A stretch of 55,498 nucleotides of DNA from the NCBI RefSeq assembly GCF_016428855.1, contig NZ_JAELTN010000035.1:1-55498 (forward strand). Direction: 5' to 3'. The stretch comes from Pedobacter sp. ASV28. GTDB taxonomy: Bacteria; Bacteroidota; Bacteroidia; Sphingobacteriales; Sphingobacteriaceae. A program made the position numbers and the translations under genes. The number at the start of each line of letters is the position of its first letter. The first letter of the stretch is position 1. Below are positions 10,535 to 19,889 of this stretch, one piece after another. Below the pieces are notes generated by a model that saw only the letters and a program-made list of their open reading frames with translations, did no database searches and was not told where the DNA came from.

Positions 10535-11545
10535 TTAATAAGAAAAGCTCGATTTTATTTTGGTATTAAAACGGTACTTTTTTTTCTCTGCATGCTCAGC
10601 GTTGGTCTTTATGTGTGTTAATACCCTGTTGTGAATTTTGTGAATGATATAATTGCTCCAAAGTTGCCAATAAAATGCTGGTTTTATGTTGTGGTAATAC
10701 CAAGTGGTTCCTTCTAAAAGTGTCTTGCCATTTGGCAATGCCGTCAATTTGAATTGGCCCTGTTTAGAAACAAAATAGTCGTGCAAATGTGGGGCGTCAA
10801 TATTCCAGAAACTAAGTTCTTTCATTGGTGCAGGTTGTTCAACTACGTCAAACTTTAAAAGTCGTGGCTCATTCCAAACGGTTATGGGTTCTACAAAACT
10901 TCCCGTCGTAAAATTGCAATGCCTAACTGCACCAACGCTTGTTCCTTCAATTTTTGCATCTATTGGATAGGCAATTCCCGTTTTAAAAATAAATTCGGTC
11001 GGCTTGTCAAGTTGCGGAAATTCAATAACGTTTTTCCAAACTGTTTGTGGGGGCGCATTAATTTCGATAGAAGTGACAACAGAAGTCAAAGCTGGTTCGT
11101 TGTTTTTTTCTATAAACGCCATTGTAGGAATTATACCAACTAAAAGCAGCAAAGTTGTTGATGCGTTATGGGGTGTTTTGTTAATTATGGCATGGCCAAT
11201 TAAACTGCCAATCCAAGTCAATAAAAGTGCGATTGGGGCAGCCATGGCAATGCATATTATCCCTTCAATTGCGAAAACCAAAAGTCCTGCTGTAAAAATT
11301 GTGAGCGTCAATAATCCGATTTGCCACGCTTGCCTCTTTGTTATTCCTTTCTTCCGCCCATATAAGATGGTTGAACCGGCACCAATGAAAAGAGGTGTTA
11401 GAATGAACAAAGCTATTCCGTATTGTCCAATTTCGTAAATGCCCCAAAGTGTTAGCAGGCCCGAAACGATAACAGTTAGTCCGATTGCTGTCCATTTGCG
11501 CTTTCTGTTATCAGTTGGTAATATTTTTTCTATCAGTTGCTTCAT
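10535..11545 (-). CDS. membrane protein with C-terminal SRPBCC domain
   Basis: 336 residues with the start at MKQLIEKILPTDNRKRKW; the open frame extends 25 codons upstream into a segment that lacks protein character. The N-terminal half has about five membrane helices (roughly 20-40, 45-63, 75-95, 98-120 and 130-147). A soluble C-terminal domain starts at about 155 (VTSIEINAPPQTVWKNVIEFPQLDKP), the hallmark of SRPBCC/polyketide-cyclase-like lipid-binding folds, and ends after GKTLLEGTTWYYHNIKPAFYWQLW. It probably senses or binds a hydrophobic ligand at the membrane. It is the last gene of the repeat-bounded region and its attC-like neighbour is strongly decayed. Confidence 0.75.
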   Translation of the reverse strand: MKQLIEKILPTDNRKRKWTAIGLTVIVSGLLTLWGIYEIGQYGIALFILTPLFIGAGSTILYGRKKGITKRQAWQIGLLTLTIFTAGLLVFAIEGIICIAMAAPIALLLTWIGSLIGHAIINKTPHNASTTLLLLVGIIPTMAFIEKNNEPALTSVVTSIEINAPPQTVWKNVIEFPQLDKPTEFIFKTGIAYPIDAKIEGTSVGAVRHCNFTTGSFVEPITVWNEPRLLKFDVVEQPAPMKELSFWNIDAPHLHDYFVSKQGQFKLTALPNGKTLLEGTTWYYHNIKPAFYWQLWSNYIIHKIHNRVLTHIKTNAEHAEKKKYRFNTKIKSSFSY

Positions 11546-11701
11546 TGTTGCGGTGCTCTTAAAGTGGTTTTGTGCTCGGGAAATCGGAGTACAAAGGTCT
11601 GAATTTATCACGAGTTCCAAACGGTAAGGATTTATCGAATTACAAAAACAGAGTTTTGTACTTCAGCTCGCCTTAAGTAAAACAAGTGTAAGCTGTAGCT
11701 T

Positions 11702-12340
11702 TTATTTAAAATCAGTATATTCTTTTGTTTCTAATTCGTTGATGTTTATTGGTGGCTTCACATAGTTTTTTTCGGGCCTGTTCAGTAGTTGTTTTTCTTC
11801 ACCCATTGCAAAACCAAGTTTATATCCAATATTATCAGATGTTGTTAAGAAAACATTGTCATATTCAGTGTCAAGATCGCTAACAAACAGCATTACATTT
11901 TTATTGACACTTTTTTCGGTTATCCAAATGTCTGTTGGTTTTGTTGTTGCCCAACCAATAGTTTTAAACTGTTTATCAAATCCCATTGGATAATTTATAT
12001 AATTGATTAAGAAGCAATAGGTCTCAAAGTTAATGTCAAATGGAAAAGTCATAGCAAATTTCCTATCTGATAACTTTGTTAATCTTGGAATAGCTTGATA
12101 GGTTTCTTTGTTGTATGAATTACAAAATTCCCGAATTATTTTTTTGATGTCATTTTCACTTATATCTTCAACTATTACAAGTTTGTCATTGGTTACGCTG
12201 TGGGTTGGAAAATGATTTTCTGCCGGTCTTCTTGTCTCTGTATCGGGCTGCGGTTTTTGATTTTTTAGCTTTGTCCAAGCAATGAATATTACCATTGCGA
12301 CAATTATTATGATTCCAAAAATTAAGTACTGGTGTTTCAT
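11702..12340 (-). CDS. N-terminally membrane-anchored protein, unknown function
   Basis: 212 residues. One hydrophobic segment near the N-terminus (about 7-24, IFGIIIIVAMVIFIAWTKL) is followed by a Pro/Glu-rich linker and a soluble domain from about 55. That domain (VIVEDISENDIKKIIREFCNSYNKETYQAIPRLTKLSDRKFAMTFPFDINFETYCFLINYINYP) resembles conserved uncharacterised Bacteroidota proteins; no catalytic motif is visible. A degraded repeat follows its stop codon, and a truncated one precedes its start, so it looks like an old cassette. Function unknown. Confidence 0.65.
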   Translation of the reverse strand: MKHQYLIFGIIIIVAMVIFIAWTKLKNQKPQPDTETRRPAENHFPTHSVTNDKLVIVEDISENDIKKIIREFCNSYNKETYQAIPRLTKLSDRKFAMTFPFDINFETYCFLINYINYPMGFDKQFKTIGWATTKPTDIWITEKSVNKNVMLFVSDLDTEYDNVFLTTSDNIGYKLGFAMGEEKQLLNRPEKNYVKPPININELETKEYTDFK

Positions 12341-12374
12341 TTCTGCGGATTAAATATTCTATTCTTTCAAAGTT

Positions 12375-12427
12375 GCAACTAAGGGGTTAAGACCTGGCGA
12401 AGGATGGGGATTTACGGTGCTAGCACT
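12375..12427 (-). repeat. truncated attC-like element L
   Basis: The plus-strand left part, GCAACTAAG then GGGGTTAAGACC and TGGCGAAGG, matches the outer arm of elements G and H. The rest of the element is missing: it ends after 53 bp with GCTAGCAC, in which the core GTTA has become GCTA. It is probably a deletion derivative. Confidence 0.5.
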
Positions 12428-12432
12428 TTTCT

Positions 12433-12945
12433 TCATTTATAGTCATCAAGTTCAAGTTTATACAACCAATAACATTTCCCAAGTCGTTGGTCAATTTCCC
12501 TTAAAATTTTAAATCCTAAACTTTCATAAATGTGTCGAGCTTTGTCCATCATTTCTGAAGTATGCAGCGCAATTATTTTCTCTCCATTCTGTTTGGCATT
12601 GTCAATACACATTGCGGTCAATTTTCTACCCATTCCTTGTCCAGCAAATTCGGGATCAACAGAAACAAAACGAATATAGCTCCATTCTTTCAAATAGATG
12701 TCGGTTGGGTTTCCGCTTGGTACAAGAAAAGCCATTCCAACAATATCTTCATTGTCTGCAACGCAAACTATGCAGGTTGATTGATCAATTAATTCTTCAT
12801 AAGTTTTGTTGTTCGAAATGGTCTGGTTTAGCAAATGCCAATTTTCATCGGTCAACTGTTTATTAAATGGTGTCCAAGCTTTAATGCCTAATTGTTTCAG
12901 TTTTTGTAAGTCGTGTTTTGTTCCCGTTCTATAGGTTAAGTTCAT
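12433..12945 (-). CDS. GNAT-family N-acetyltransferase
   Basis: 170 residues, typical GNAT length. The acetyl-CoA site is VDPEFAGQGMGRKLTAMCIDNAKQNGEKII (motif A, with the Q-x-x-G-x-G/A pattern QGMGRK at about 109-114), preceded by strand beta-4 (IVGMAFLVPSGN) and followed by DKARHIYESLGFKILRE. It acetylates a primary amine of an unknown acceptor. Single-gene unit flanked by decayed attC-like elements. GNATs are among the most common integron cassette cargoes. Confidence 0.85.
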   Translation of the reverse strand: MNLTYRTGTKHDLQKLKQLGIKAWTPFNKQLTDENWHLLNQTISNNKTYEELIDQSTCIVCVADNEDIVGMAFLVPSGNPTDIYLKEWSYIRFVSVDPEFAGQGMGRKLTAMCIDNAKQNGEKIIALHTSEMMDKARHIYESLGFKILREIDQRLGKCYWLYKLELDDYK

Positions 12946-13074
12946 TTCCTAGCGTTTTGGTATTGTTATTGTTTGCCACCAAGATCCTGTTGCGGCCAGG
13001 TATCAACATTCAAATTTACTAAAAACGGTTAACCAATGCATTTGTTCTGTATATGTAAAACCGTTGTTTAACGT
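12945..13074 (-). repeat. decayed attC-like element K
   Basis: The plus-strand start TTTCCTAGC followed by GTTTTGG resembles the outer arm of element D (CTAAC-GTTTTGC) with TAAC changed to TAGC. The other end is AAAACCG-TT-GTTTAACGTG. The arms still pair partly, the length (130 bp) is normal, and the two cores are mutated. Confidence 0.45.
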
Positions 13075-13089
13075 GTGTTTTTCAATTCG

Positions 13090-13461
13090 TCAATCTTTGA
13101 GTTTTATGATACCTGTTCTGTATAAGTCCAACGCTTTTTGTAAAATGTGCTCAATTGTCTTTATGGGCAAATCTTTGTTTGGATTAACGTTGAAGATCTT
13201 CATTCTTGTGCGGTTGCCTTCTTTCAGTTCAGGGTGGTCAAGGTATTTTCCTTCTACCATGAGAAGATAGGGGGAATCTGTTTTTTTATCGGTCCATAAA
13301 TAGCAGAACATCTTTTTTTTATAGCAGAAACAGGGCATTCCCCACTTTTGCGTTTCGGTAATGTTGGGGTCTTGTTCAAGAATAATACTTCGTAGGGCAA
13401 GCAAGCAGCTCTTGTTGGGTTCTTCTTTATTTAAATAATAGTGGTGAAGTTCTGTGAACAT
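13090..13461 (-). CDS. DUF1801 / YdhG-like protein
   Basis: 123 residues matching the small DUF1801 domain: the characteristic stretch is ILEQDPNITETQKWGMPCFCYKKKMFCYLW, where W-x-x-P-x-F/Y and a following Tyr/Trp pair are conserved, then LMVEGKYLDHPELKEGNRTRMKIFNVNPNKDLP. Family members are cytoplasmic and of uncertain biochemical role (frataxin-like fold; some linked to iron chemistry). Single-gene unit lying between repeat K and a 300-bp stretch without a confident gene. Confidence 0.75.
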   Translation of the reverse strand: MFTELHHYYLNKEEPNKSCLLALRSIILEQDPNITETQKWGMPCFCYKKKMFCYLWTDKKTDSPYLLMVEGKYLDHPELKEGNRTRMKIFNVNPNKDLPIKTIEHILQKALDLYRTGIIKLKD

Positions 13462-13765
13462 TTTGTAATCTATTTTATAGCAATTAAAAAGTATATTTCT
13501 GTATTCAATGAATTTTGTACTTTTTCGCCAAAAACGTCAAAGTCGGCGGTAAAAAATCGTTTTAGGCCTATTTTCCAAATTTTTGACCACTTTTTTACGA
13601 TGGGTAATTCGGCTAACTCCATTATTTTTTTTGATTGTGCTAAACAGATCGGCTCTTTAAATCCCAAGGCAACATTATTTATTTAATAAGGTCGGAAAAA
13701 TTCAGCAGAAATTTTCGCTATGAACTTCAGCCTGCCTAATGCGAGCTTCTTATTGTTGGTTGTTC
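13462..13765. other. 304-bp region without a confident gene
   Basis: A 65-codon minus-strand ORF at 13470-13667 (MGFKEPICLAQSKKIMELAEL...FFTADFDVFGEKVQ) is open but overlaps an 81-codon ORF on the plus strand, and neither has convincing coding character. A possible decayed repeat end lies near 13730-13745. I make no gene call. Confidence 0.4.
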
Positions 13766-14365
13766 TTATTTTATCCATCCGACATCTTTTTTCCATTCCT
13801 CAATTTCCTGTTGTCTTTTTTCAAAATCTGTTGGTGGCGATTGATTTTCGTTTTGGGCTTGCCTTCTTATCATTTCGGTCTGTTCTTCAAGGGTATTAAG
13901 TCCGATGGATTTTCTTCTTTCATTGACCTTGGTTAGGTTATCAAAAGGATTTGGACTTAGTTCTCCCTGTTTGTCCCAATCAAATTGAGTTCCATAAAGT
14001 TGTGGTTTCCCTTCAAATACAGCTATTCGATCAGTGAGATAAGCTAAATTTTTTTGGTCTGCTTTGTTTTCATTAACTGCACTTTCCAATAGCTGTACAC
14101 ACTTTTTCATGAATTTGGGTTGTCCAATTGAATGTTGTATTATCAACCAAGTTGCTTCATTGGCTTCTTTACCTACCTTGTCTATTGTTGGATAACCTAT
14201 GCGGTCTATAATATCACTTAAAATATTGGTATTTCTGTTATGTAGCTCCTTCATTTCTTCATTATATCCTTTGCCAAGTTGTCCATTTTTGGCAAGTTTG
14301 TTCCTGAAATCTAAATCGGCATTTTTCAGGTCAATTATGTTTTGTGCAATGATTTTATAGTTCAT
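13766..14365 (-). CDS. DUF6624-type protein
   Basis: 199 residues. The diagnostic parts of the DUF6624 family are visible: IIDRIGYPTIDKVGKEANEATWLIIQHSIGQPKFMKKCVQLLE, then LAYLTDRIAVFEGKPQLYGTQFDWDKQGELSPNPFDNLTKVNERRKSIGLNTLEE. The alternating H/D/R residues suggest a small metal- or nucleotide-binding domain, but the activity is unknown. Cytoplasmic. It follows the Tet(X)-like gene on the same strand after about 126 bases and lies in the decayed part of the cassette region. Confidence 0.72.
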   Translation of the reverse strand: MNYKIIAQNIIDLKNADLDFRNKLAKNGQLGKGYNEEMKELHNRNTNILSDIIDRIGYPTIDKVGKEANEATWLIIQHSIGQPKFMKKCVQLLESAVNENKADQKNLAYLTDRIAVFEGKPQLYGTQFDWDKQGELSPNPFDNLTKVNERRKSIGLNTLEEQTEMIRRQAQNENQSPPTDFEKRQQEIEEWKKDVGWIK

Positions 14366-14491
14366 TTCCTGATGTCTTTTTGTCCTTGCGTATCACGCCT
14401 GTTTAAAATCGCAATTGTTCCTAACTCATACCCTTTTCTGTTGACACCTGCATCATAAGTTTTATTGAGATACGGATAATCAAACAAACTT

Positions 14492-15640
<1,149 letters not shown>

Positions 15641-15970
15641 TTAATTCCGGATTTTATTTTTTTGTTTTGGCGGTGGCAATTCTCTAACTGAAACTCTGAT
15701 GAGTTCACTTAGCCAATCACTGTCTTCAATTTTGTCTTCTATCAGGAAACTTGGCTTTGCTCCTTCGTATGGAGAGGCTTCAGTGACATGATTAATAAAT
15801 TCTCGTCCCGAATGGGTTGGTTTTATGAATAATTTGTTGTCGCAAATCAGTCCGAATAATTTTCCATCAGCGTAAAGGCCATATTCGCCAAACATTTTTT
15901 TAGCGGTTATTTCTCCTGCATTTTTGATTTGTTCTAAAACAAAGTCCACAAAATTTTTGTCTGAAGCCAT
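15641..15970 (-). CDS. TfoX N-terminal-domain protein
   Basis: 109 residues, a stand-alone TfoX/Sxy N-terminal domain: ITAKKMFGEYGLYADGKLFGLICDNKLFIKPT is the family signature (MFG-x-x-G-x-Y), followed by AKPSFLIEDKIEDSDWLSELIRVSVRELP. In gammaproteobacteria full-length TfoX promotes competence, but single-domain copies like this are widespread and uncharacterised. It is 12 bases upstream of the Tet(X)-like gene on the same strand, and the cyclase-family gene lies 76 bases further upstream, suggesting one transcript. Confidence 0.85.
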   Translation of the reverse strand: MASDKNFVDFVLEQIKNAGEITAKKMFGEYGLYADGKLFGLICDNKLFIKPTHSGREFINHVTEASPYEGAKPSFLIEDKIEDSDWLSELIRVSVRELPPPKQKNKIRN

Positions 15971-16046
15971 GGGTTAGTTGTTGAGTTTAAATTGAGGATT
16001 ATAAGTTATTTGTTGAGTTGCAATATGATGTTGGTTGCTCGTTTCT

Positions 16047-16943
16047 TTAATTGCTTTTTGTCAATTTTGCCATAGCTCTTACTGGAAATGTGCCAACTCC
16101 TTTAAATTTCGGCGGAATGGCACTAAAAGTAAAACCGTCTTTGGGTAATAAATAAAGGTTACAAAGATGTTCGACAATCAATATTTCTGCACCTAAAAGT
16201 GTGGTGTGAACGGGCCGTGTTTTTCCAGATGTGTTGTCGATGTTGTGAGAGTCAATGCCCACTAATTTAACGTTGGCATCTCTCAAATACTTGGCAGCTT
16301 CTTCTGTTAAATAGGGATGGTTCTCATAATATTTTTCAGTATTCCAATGGCTGTCCCAACCGGTATGTATTAAAACGGCCCTATTTCTAATTTCGTGATT
16401 TTTTAGGTGTGCTGCTGTGATTGCTAATGTTTCTGAAAATGGAACATTTATTACAATGGCGTCAAGGTCTGTAAAATATTCTAAACCAATTTCCGAAAGG
16501 TCTTTGCCATTTTCGAATCTATGAAACGGACAGTCTACGTAAGTTCCTGTATTGGCCACCATTTCAATTTTTCCAATTTGAAATTCAGTTCCTTCTGCAT
16601 AAAACTGTTTCGAGTTTTCTCTACTCAAATAATCGCAAATAATGGGTGCTGGTAAACCTTTGTAGGTGACCAGTCCATGTGCTATGGTATGGCTTAAATC
16701 AATTAATAAATTGGCCTCAATTTTTTCGTTAACTGGTTTTCTCTTATGGGGTTCGCTAAAAATTTCTTTATTCATAATTTTAGTTTGTCCAACCATAAGT
16801 AGCCTCAAATCGGCTACAAGATAGTCGGCAAGCTCTTGATCTGAAATATTTTCGCCTAATATGTCAAGTCGAAAGTCTTCACCTTTTAGGCTTCCTCCAT
16901 TTGTAAAATAAATTTCAAAGTCAAACTTTACTCTTTTGTCCAT
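16047..16943 (-). CDS. cyclase-family (kynurenine-formamidase-like) hydrolase
   Basis: 298 residues. Residues about 80-290 form the PF04199 cyclase domain: LIDLSHTIAHGLVTYKGLPAP, then the metal-site region NTGTYVDCPFHRFENGKDLSEI, RAVLIHTGWDSHW, VKLVGIDSHNID and VHTTLLGAEILIVEHLCNL. In kynurenine formamidase the metal motif is H-x-x-x-H-x-D; here it reads N-TGT-Y-V-D, so two His ligands are replaced while Asp and the downstream PFH are kept. This variant defines a recognisable subfamily with another substrate or metal arrangement. The N-terminal 70 residues are an extra domain. Substrate unknown. Confidence 0.8.
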   Translation of the reverse strand: MDKRVKFDFEIYFTNGGSLKGEDFRLDILGENISDQELADYLVADLRLLMVGQTKIMNKEIFSEPHKRKPVNEKIEANLLIDLSHTIAHGLVTYKGLPAPIICDYLSRENSKQFYAEGTEFQIGKIEMVANTGTYVDCPFHRFENGKDLSEIGLEYFTDLDAIVINVPFSETLAITAAHLKNHEIRNRAVLIHTGWDSHWNTEKYYENHPYLTEEAAKYLRDANVKLVGIDSHNIDNTSGKTRPVHTTLLGAEILIVEHLCNLYLLPKDGFTFSAIPPKFKGVGTFPVRAMAKLTKSN

Positions 16944-16994
16944 AAGTGCAATTCTTTTTGTCTCTTTCTATTTTTGTAGCCAGTTGGTACAGCG

Positions 16995-17151
16995 ATCGTT
17001 AAGGGTTTTTAGTTGAGTGATGAGGCTAATTTTTATCACAAATTTTAAGCCCCGCACTAATGTTAAATTTATAATAAAAAGTTGAAGTTCATACGTTGGT
17101 CCACCTCATTAAACCATAAAGTAGTATTGTAGATAAAATCTTGTTAGCCGT
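16995..17151 (-). repeat. decayed attC-like element J
   Basis: 157 bp between the lipoprotein gene and the cyclase gene. The plus-strand start ATCGTTAAG-GGTTTTTAG parallels element H (CTAAG-GGTTTT); the other end is GTTAGCCGT at 17143-17151. The inner block near 17093-17110 (ACGTTGGTCCACCTCATT) resembles ACGTCAGTCCGCCTGACG in element E, which shows common descent. Confidence 0.6.
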
Positions 17152-17154
17152 TTT

Positions 17155-18006
17155 TCATTCAATTATTAGTTTTCCGTCTTCTGCTAAAATGATTTGTCCT
17201 CCTTTTTCAATTTCAAGTTTAATATCAGGCGTATTTTCTTCTCCAATAATATTTCTGTAAATTTTGTACGTGTAATTTCCTTTAACAAAAGTAATCACGT
17301 GATTTCCTCCGCTTCCTTCAAATTCTAATTTTCCGTTATCTATAATAATGTCGGGTTTTGAAGATGCTTTTTCGCCTATTTTCCAAGATGCGTATCTGTA
17401 TTTTTGATTAGTTAGCTCGTCAATTCTAATCAAATAATTTTTCGTCTTTATGCTGAAAATCGGACTTTCAAAAGTTTTTAATGAAATGTATAAGTTTTCT
17501 TTTCCCTTGTCAATCAAATCTTTCCTTAGTTTTTTTTCAAAATTGCTTTGATGGTTTACAGCGGTTATTATCCCATCAGCATTGGCCATCCACACCTCAC
17601 CGTTGTCTAGCATAATTCCCCGCCAACCCACTTTTGTCCATTGTTTGATTTTGGAATTAGCAATCTTTTCGATCAGAATTTTATCAAAAACTTCATTGAA
17701 CCGCTGTTTAAATTCGTCTTTATCTTTAATTGGTGGAATTGGATACTGTCTGTAAAGTGGGAAACTGATTTTGTCTGAAATTTTGTCCAGATTTTTTGTC
17801 TTGAATAACGCTATAACACTTTTGGTGCTGTCTATTTCTTTGTCTTCAAGTTGGCCGTGCTCTTTAGCATTTTCTTGTTGTGCTGTTTGACTTTTCGCGG
17901 TATCAGTCAATTTTTCATTGAATGCTAATGCATTTTTGTTACCTGTTTGGTTACAGCCGAAAAGAAAAAGTCCAAAAACTATAAATGTCAGTTTAAAATG
18001 TTTCAT
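17155..18006 (-). CDS. lipoprotein of unknown function
   Basis: 283 residues. A lipoprotein signal (MKHFKLTFIVFGLFLFGC) gives Cys18 as the lipidation site, so the mature protein is membrane-anchored. A Gln/Lys/Glu-rich linker (about 30-60) is followed by a domain with SKSVIALFKTKNLDKISDKISFPLYRQYPIPPIKDKDEFKQRFNEVFDKIL and KVGWRGIMLDNGEVWM, a pattern found in Bacteroidota lipoproteins without assigned role. The C-terminus (about 190-283) is beta-rich (YRYASWKIGEKASSKPDIIIDNGKLEFEGSGG). It is a single-gene unit flanked by decayed attC-like elements I and J. Confidence 0.72.
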   Translation of the reverse strand: MKHFKLTFIVFGLFLFGCNQTGNKNALAFNEKLTDTAKSQTAQQENAKEHGQLEDKEIDSTKSVIALFKTKNLDKISDKISFPLYRQYPIPPIKDKDEFKQRFNEVFDKILIEKIANSKIKQWTKVGWRGIMLDNGEVWMANADGIITAVNHQSNFEKKLRKDLIDKGKENLYISLKTFESPIFSIKTKNYLIRIDELTNQKYRYASWKIGEKASSKPDIIIDNGKLEFEGSGGNHVITFVKGNYTYKIYRNIIGEENTPDIKLEIEKGGQIILAEDGKLIIE

Positions 18007-18020
18007 TTCTATTTATTGTG

Positions 18021-18172
18021 TTACGCTAAAAATGTAGATTTTTTTAATATAGCATAAAGTTTTGGGGTTTTACATTCGGTTAAGAAATTGGAGTATTGAG
18101 GTTGAATTTTGCATTCAGTACACTTGATGCAAATGACGAAGCCCTCATCGAAAGTAAACTCCTATTAACGGC
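18021..18172 (-). repeat. decayed attC-like element I
   Basis: About 152 bp between the 179-residue exported protein and the lipoprotein gene. Ends are TTACGCTAA (plus, 18021) and ATTAACGGC (18164-18172). The second end is 7 of 9 complementary to the core ACCGCTAAG at 18744, across the intervening gene, as expected for cassette ends. The arms have lost most pairing. Confidence 0.4.
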
Positions 18173-18177
18173 CGAAT

Positions 18178-18717
18178 TTATTCCTCTTTCAATGTTGTTC
18201 CAAGTATCTTTAAAGATTTCGATAATTCAATAAATGAAGGCAGAAGTGCATTTAATTCTTTCCTATCCTTTGTCGATAATACCGCTGTTACAATCGTTGA
18301 TTTGCATTCAACCACAAGTATAACCTCATTTCTTCCGTTTGGATATTGGTAATTAATGACCAGGTAATTTCCAGTCGAATAATCGGTTTTTTTAATGTTT
18401 TCAAATTTGTGATCTAAAGTGTCGATTTTAACTCCCTTAAATTTTTCTGAAATGTAGTCGTTGTTCCCATTTACCCAACCACTTAATTCAGGTTTGTCAT
18501 TATAGTCGATCCCATAAACATACATATAGGTTTCATTACTGATCTCTTTCTGATCGGGCTTTATGAAAAATGGTAATTGATCGTTTTGAGCTTGAAGCCA
18601 ATTTTTAGGAATTTCTACAAGAATGCTGTGTTGCTGTCCAACCACCATTTTAGATTGCCCAAATGTTTGTCCTACAAATAGCATGGTGAAAATTAGTACT
18701 GGTAAAATTTTTTTCAT
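18178..18717 (-). CDS. exported protein of unknown function
   Basis: 179 residues with a clear signal peptide (MKKILPVLIFTMLFVGQTFGQ, cleavage after about residue 20). The mature part is one beta-rich domain (KMVVGQQHSILVEIPKNWLQAQNDQLPFFIKPD...YMYVYGIDY...NYQYPNGRNEVILVVECKSTIVTAVLSTKD), resembling small periplasmic PsbP/MOG1-like domains, but no family call is secure. Single-gene unit in the cassette-like region; its bounding cores (18164-18172 and 18744-18752) are partly complementary. Confidence 0.65.
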   Translation of the reverse strand: MKKILPVLIFTMLFVGQTFGQSKMVVGQQHSILVEIPKNWLQAQNDQLPFFIKPDQKEISNETYMYVYGIDYNDKPELSGWVNGNNDYISEKFKGVKIDTLDHKFENIKKTDYSTGNYLVINYQYPNGRNEVILVVECKSTIVTAVLSTKDRKELNALLPSFIELSKSLKILGTTLKEE

Positions 18718-18743
18718 TGTGTCTATGTTTCTGGTTTAAGCTT

Positions 18744-19060
18744 ACCGCTAAGGGTTTTGGGTTTGGCGAAGGATTTGGTTAAGATAAATCTACTAAAAGA
18801 TCTACAAGGTTGGAGATGGATTTTCTGCGGTTTTTATTTCGTAGCACTCAAATGTTTTGCATTCACTTTTCCGATTTTTAAAGAACTGGCATTAATAAAT
18901 TTTAATATTCCTGGGGTTATTTGGTATGTTGACATCATTTTGATACCATCAAATGGGAAGATACATATCAGAAACTGTAGTGTTTTTGGATAGGTGGGGT
19001 AGTCTAGAATTACGAATGAAGGTTCGGCTGCCACTATATAGCCAAACCGATGTTAGAGGG
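18744..19060 (-). repeat. enlarged attC-like element H
   Basis: Ends are ACCGCTAAG (plus, 18744-18752) and GTTAGAGGG (19052-19060). The arms pair well: GGTTTGGCGAAGG near 18759 against GCCAAACCGA near 19041. At 317 bp it is more than twice as long as its neighbours, so the loop has probably received about 180 bp of extra DNA. I find no convincing gene inside; a 66-codon ORF at 18834-19034 lacks coding character. This element fills the 352-bp gap between genes. Confidence 0.6.
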
Positions 19061-19069
19061 TTGTTGTTT

Positions 19070-19690
19070 TTATTTCTTTGACAGTTTGTATCTTATATGG
19101 GTTGTCAGTTTTGACGGTATTACCTCTTCAATTTGTAGGTCATATTTGCCTTTGTCAATGCCGTCAAAGAGTCGGATACCGCTTCCTAAGAAAACAGGTG
19201 CAATGTGAATAAAAAACTCTTCCACAAGTCCGGCGTTGAGAAATTGTTGAATAGTGTTTGCTCCACCTTGTATTCTTATATCCTTTCCTTTTGCCGATTG
19301 TCTTGCTTTCTTTAAGGCACTTTCTATTCCATCATTTATAAAGTAAAAAGTTGTGGTTCCTTCTTGAACCCAAGGTTCTCTTTTTTCGTGTGTTAATACA
19401 TAAACATCAGCTTTATATAGGTCATTCGGCCAACTGGCTTGGCCTTCCTCAAACATACGTTTTCCCATAATGAATGCACCTGTCCGTTCAATCGTCTCTC
19501 TAATAAGTTTGCCATCAGGTCCATCTTCTTTACCGCCTTCTAATCCCAAATACTCCCAGAAGGCTTTTTGATTAAACATCCATGAGTGAATTTGTCCAGA
19601 AACCCCACCCATAGGATTTTCAGGACTTCTGTGATCTCCTGCGAAAAAGCCATCAAGAGATATTCCACTGTCGAATATTATTTTGCTCAT
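19070..19690 (-). CDS. dihydrofolate-reductase-family (RibD_C) reductase
   Basis: 206 residues, RibD C-terminal / DHFR-like fold as in YwjB and YyaP: MSKIIFDSGISLDGFFAG at the start, RTGAFIMGKRMFEEGQASWP in the middle, YVLTHEKREPW, then the nucleotide-binding DIRIQGGANTIQQFLNAGLVEEFFIHIAPVFLGSGIRLFDG. These proteins bind NADPH; most are not true folate enzymes and their substrate is unknown. Single-gene unit whose outer cores (19052-19060 and 19754-19762) are 7 of 9 complementary. Comparable proteins are frequent integron cargo. Confidence 0.88.
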   Translation of the reverse strand: MSKIIFDSGISLDGFFAGDHRSPENPMGGVSGQIHSWMFNQKAFWEYLGLEGGKEDGPDGKLIRETIERTGAFIMGKRMFEEGQASWPNDLYKADVYVLTHEKREPWVQEGTTTFYFINDGIESALKKARQSAKGKDIRIQGGANTIQQFLNAGLVEEFFIHIAPVFLGSGIRLFDGIDKGKYDLQIEEVIPSKLTTHIRYKLSKK

Positions 19691-19753
19691 ATTTTACTTT
19701 TATATTTGTTTTTTAAGTTGTTTTTGTCTGTTTTCTAATTATTGGAACTGTTG

Positions 19754-19889
19754 TCCTATAACGGTTCTGGGCTTGGCGAAGGTGAAGATTTTTAGTGCTA
19801 AATCTCAATCAAAGAACGAATGTTGAACCCTGCACAAGTGCCCAATCGAAGCTGTTTGACCCCGCTTTTGGCAATATCTTGTTAGCGAC
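19754..19889 (-). repeat. attC-like element G
   Basis: 136 bp. Ends TCCTATAAC (19754-19762) and GTTAGCGAC (19881-19889). Outer arm CTTGGCGAAGG pairs imperfectly with the inner arm near 19866-19872 (CTTTTGGCAA). The GGTT spacer after the plus-strand core is present. The stop codon of the 180-residue membrane protein gene (TAA, 19882-19884) lies inside the core. Confidence 0.75.

Noticed and set aside
13470..13667. Opposed small ORFs in the 304-bp gap
   Set aside because: Minus and plus frames are both open because the stretch is stop-poor; neither has coding periodicity or a known motif.
18834..19034. 66-codon ORF in the loop of element H
   Set aside because: No start context and no family; lies wholly within the repeat element.
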